Shown: in pieces, positions 60,992-64,000 of the stretch
Position numbering within the stretch: position 1 is the stretch's first letter
Layout: every line of letters starts with the position of its first letter
NCBI RefSeq assembly: GCF_902635505.1
Contig: NC_045428.1
Location: 228,362,107-228,426,106, forward strand
Reading direction: 5' to 3'
DNA length: 64,000 bases
Origin: Sarcophilus harrisii
Taxonomy: Eukaryota; Chordata; Mammalia; Dasyuromorphia; Dasyuridae
The notes under the pieces: model-generated
Told to the model about the DNA's origin: nothing
Seen by the model: the letters and a program-made list of their open reading frames with translations, nothing else
Database searches by the model: none
Program-made: the position numbers and the translations under genes

Positions 60992-62357
60992 GTAATTTGA
61001 CTATTCATCAGTTGACTCTCATATTTATCACGGGACTAGTCCAATATAATAATAAATTATCATTAAAATATGGGCAAATTATCTGGAATTTGGATAGTAT
61101 TATTTATTGTTATATAATCTAATTCATTTCAATCACCTGATAAGGCAGTCTAGAATGCTAGACTAATTCATGGAGCTAAAAGAAATTAGGGCAGGTATCT
61201 TGAAAATTAGGCAGTAAAGTCAAAATAAATTTCTACCAGTTAAGAGTTCAAGAGTACAGACCACCTCATTTTTGGATTAATCAATTTGGATCAATCTGTA
61301 AATGACATTTAAAATCTACTGCTTTGGAGTGACTTTAGCAAAAATACACAGTTGAAAACAACTGTGATTACATAACCATATATTACTTGAAAGAAGAGTA
61401 TAGATTCATAAGTGAGACCTTGAGAGACCTTCTAGTCCAGATGGTATTGTGTGCATTTTAAAGTCCAAAGAAACAGAATCTCCATTATTTGCACTGAAAA
61501 ATTTAGCAGTTCTCACTGGCAGGAAACTCTTCAAGTTAGCCAAAATATCCATGGTCTCTTTTTCTTATTTCACTATCTTTCAAATGCTTGAAGAATATTT
61601 TATATCTCCTCTCATTTTTGGAAGTAGCCATTACTAACATGGTCCCCAAATGAATAGATTAGGCTCAGATATTGTAATGCTCCAACCCCACTCACCTACT
61701 GTCACTTATAGCCTGCACTGGAGCAGCATCTGAAAGTAAGTTTGTTCCTTAAGACATCCCCACTAGGAATATGAGTGTAGAGATGGAGGCTGGTGCTGCA
61801 TAGTTAACAGCAGAAGTTTCATTATCATGCTTTCAGTGATATTATGACCTATGGCAGTTCTTACATTAAATATGGAACTTAGAATAATTATTCTTCCTTT
61901 TTACTTTCTCTCTTTCTGAAGATTGGTTATATGGATTCTCTCTGGATATACATGAACTCAGTGAAAAAAATCCATCAATACAGTATAATAGTTTAGGAAA
62001 AGAAGTAACAAGTAGATTCCACATTGAAGAAATTGAAAAAGCAGTTAGATATTTTTAGATACAAGTTAGATACTTTTAGATACTGTTAGATACAAGGATG
62101 TGCTGGAGCCAGATAGAACAATTTTATAAGGCCAATTGTTAAATTTTCAGTATGAGCATTTACATCTGGAAATTGGAAAATGCTACAAATCAGGACTTGA
62201 CTTACTATTTTGTTCATCATCTAGACTCAAGATAGTGATGTAGAAAATATTAATAATGCAAACTTTAAAATTTGTAAAGCATACTTTTTAAAAACAACTT
62301 AACAATTGTTAAACATTTACCAGCATATACTCTGTGATTAGTCAGTGATGACTTCTG
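60992..62357. other. No gene seen
   Basis: AT-rich DNA with a repeated 'gttagatactttttag'-like motif near 62040-62095. No matching third exon for the candidate gene. Confidence 0.4.
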
Positions 62358-62408
62358 CAAAAAAAAAAAAAAAAAAAAAAAAGAAAGAAAGAAAGAAAGA
62401 AAGAAAGA
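62358..62408. repeat. Poly-A and (GAAA)n tract
   Basis: 23 A's pass into seven GAAA units. The pattern of a retroposon tail, but no element body is recognised to its left. Confidence 0.85.
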
Positions 62409-62536
62409 GACAACTATGTTTCTTAGAACAAAAGTAACCTGTTTCCTTCCTGCTTCTGCTTACTCAGATTACCTCATGAAACCATAAGAAATTTTGTCAG
62501 TCCTGGGGACAGATAGAGTTCAAGACACAGTGGGGA

Positions 62537-62675
62537 TATGTGTGTGTGTGTGTGTGTGTGTGTGTAATGTATATATGAATATGTATATGTATAATGTATA
62601 TATATAAACATACATATATAAGTGTGTATATATACATATAAAGTATATATTAATAAGCTATAAAACCATGTGCAT

Positions 62676-62712
<37 letters not shown>
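62537..62712. repeat. (TG)n and TA-rich microsatellites
   Basis: Two TG runs (62537-62565 and 62680-62712) flank a TA/ATGTATA-rich stretch. Confidence 0.9.
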
Positions 62713-62713
<1 letters not shown>

Positions 62714-62866
62714 CTCTGGACAAGTCACTTAACCCTGGCTTACCTCAGTTTTCTCATCTGTAAAATGATCTGGAAAGGGAAATGACAAACCACTCTACTA
62801 TCTGTCATAAAACCCCCTGAAAAGAGTCACAAAGAATAGGATATAACTGAAATATCCAAAACAATA
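62713..62866 (+). mobile_element. MAR1-type SINE, 3' part
   Basis: 'gacaagtcacttaaccctgg', 'ttttctcatctgtaaaatga', 'gaaatgacaaaccactctac'. The head has been lost to the TG repeat. Confidence 0.8.
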
Positions 62867-63180
62867 AAGTTGCCCATTTAATTGTTTTTCATGCTTTTTG
62901 CATACTTGGCTCTTAAAAAGTATTAATTTCATGTGAAGGATATTGTCCAATTTATTATTGGCCCGAGCACAGGAAAAAATAGCAGCATGGACATTATTTC
63001 TTGTGTATGTGAATGTGACAGAAAAGATTGCTTTATGACCACTGAGCATACACACAAGTGCTGCACACATCCATCCTTCCCAATATACAAACTGTGAAAT
63101 GATGCTGACAACAGAAGGGACTTTCATAATAAGAAATTTGAAGAGGGCCGGAATTCTGGAGAAGTATACTTGAAACAAGG
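62867..63180. other. No gene seen
   Basis: A 126-codon minus frame at 62798-63178 has no recognised motif. It overlaps a SINE, so it is not called. Confidence 0.4.
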
Positions 63181-63435
63181 TGTTAATTCAGTGGAACTGA
63201 CTGAGATAATGTTCTCTAGTTCACATATATACTTATTACGGTGATGTAATGGTTCTCAAGTTCACACATATTCAGTATGCTGTAATGATAATTGTAATAG
63301 GGTATTTAAGGGCTGAGAAGGTTTGGAGATGAGACATTCTATCTTTGACCATCCTGGGTTCTCTTGCCTCCTCCACTAAGACCAAGGACTCAGGCTGGTC
63401 CCGAGATCCTCCAGAAAGCTAGCCAGAACATTACA
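63181..63435 (+). mobile_element. Solo LTR of an endogenous retrovirus, fossil
   Basis: Begins TGTTAATTC and ends CATTACA. It has the promoter word 'gtatttaagggctgagaagg', then a U5-like end 'tggtcccgagatcctccaga' and 'aagctagccagaacattaca'. No internal retroviral sequence adjoins. Boundaries are approximate; no target duplication was found and the class was not assigned. Confidence 0.5.
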
Positions 63436-63484
63436 GAAATTCTCTCTTCTGGTTTAGAAAGACTGATTAAAATAATCACAAAAT

Positions 63485-63590
63485 TTAGAAATCTTCATTT
63501 TACAGTTGGGCAAATTGAGTTTAAGTGACTTGTTCAAGGATAAATAAATAATCTGCATTGAAAGCCAAGCCTTCTTGATTCCATATTTAA
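63485..63590 (-). mobile_element. MIR fragment, antisense
   Basis: 'tcattttacagttgggcaaa' and 'gtttaagtgacttgttcaag' in antisense order. Confidence 0.65.
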
Positions 63591-64000
63591 GTTTCCTGTC
63601 ATAAGTCTCCTAACATCAACTGAGAGTGTAAATAACAATAACACTGACACATATTAAATTAATAGCAACAAATTGTAACTTGCACATTTGTGTTCATGAG
63701 CATCTATGCACAATTCAATTTGATTCAATTTTAAAAGCATTTGTTTCTACCTCTAGACCATTACATAGGCTTGAGAACGTCTCTAAAAATGAACAGGATC
63801 CAAAAATCATATGAAAATAAAATTGTATTTCTATTGTAAAATAAGAAGTACTATTAGTCACTTTAATTTCTGTTTTGATTGAAATTTGAAATAATTGAAG
63901 AATGTATAAATGTGAATGAGAAGAAAATTAGAAATTTTGGCAGATAAACCTATTTAAAAAATGTTCAAAATAATTTTCTAGTAATCAGTTTTACTAGGCA
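63591..64000. other. No gene seen
   Basis: AT-rich DNA to the window end. Confidence 0.45.

Noticed and set aside
63278-63298. Codons for CCNDNCN, like the end of a three-finger domain, as a possible third exon for the 54.8-kb gene
   Set aside because: It lies inside a probable LTR, an in-frame stop is close upstream, no acceptor or other cysteines precede it, and the spacing is one residue short.

Overview
This window is nuclear DNA from a mammal, and the repeat content points to a marsupial, probably an Australian one. MAR1/WSINE1-type SINEs (tRNA-like head with 'gagttcaaat' B box, CORE domain, 'tgactgaacaacaa' tail) sit beside marsupial-type L1 3' ends, HAL1-like half-L1s, L2 and MIR copies and a 192-bp hAT MITE. 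The species call is inference: these families are shared between marsupials. Family names come from recalled consensus patterns; no database search was possible.

Genes are very sparse. The clearest gene signal is a CpG island (about 21.0-21.9 kb). It carries a probable untranslated first exon on the minus strand, with a (CAG)n-type tract, a 35-codon upstream ORF and a consensus donor (GTAAGTGG) just after 21275. The gene was not identified. A second signal lies on the plus strand. At 54799-54874 an ATG opens a 25-residue hydrophobic signal peptide that runs into GTAAGA in phase 1, below an AATAAAAG box. About 6 kb downstream a phase-compatible acceptor starts a cysteine-rich segment (60883-60991, 'ITLQCYYC'), which may be the first half of a Ly6/uPAR/PATE-like three-finger domain. 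No second half was found in the window.

Layout: 0.1-0.55 kb purine tract; 1.2-4 kb a SINE and an old minus L1 with a nested plus L1; 5-6.7 kb L2; 6.7-20 kb AT-rich DNA with many MIR, MAR1 and L2 fragments plus a 95-bp inverted duplication at 11.5/12.2 kb; 21-22 kb CpG island; 22.9-29.6 kb L1, L2 and a HAL1-like element split by a 2-kb L1; 29.6-38 kb SINEs, microsatellites and two plus L1s; 38.3 kb an LTR; 39-41 kb SINEs and L2; 41.6-42.8 kb a fold-back L1; 45.7-46.1 kb a composite tandem array; 48-52.6 kb L2 and an RTE-like 3' end; 52.7-53.4 kb a fold-back retroviral LTR with matching 6-bp target duplications; 54.7-61 kb the signal-peptide gene candidate around a 3.6-kb HAL1-like element; 62.3-63.4 kb microsatellites, a SINE and another LTR.

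I saw no protein-coding system that looks undescribed. The most unusual structures are the three inverted (fold-back) arrangements and the two orphan gene starts. Most long open frames are by-products of microsatellites and transposons.
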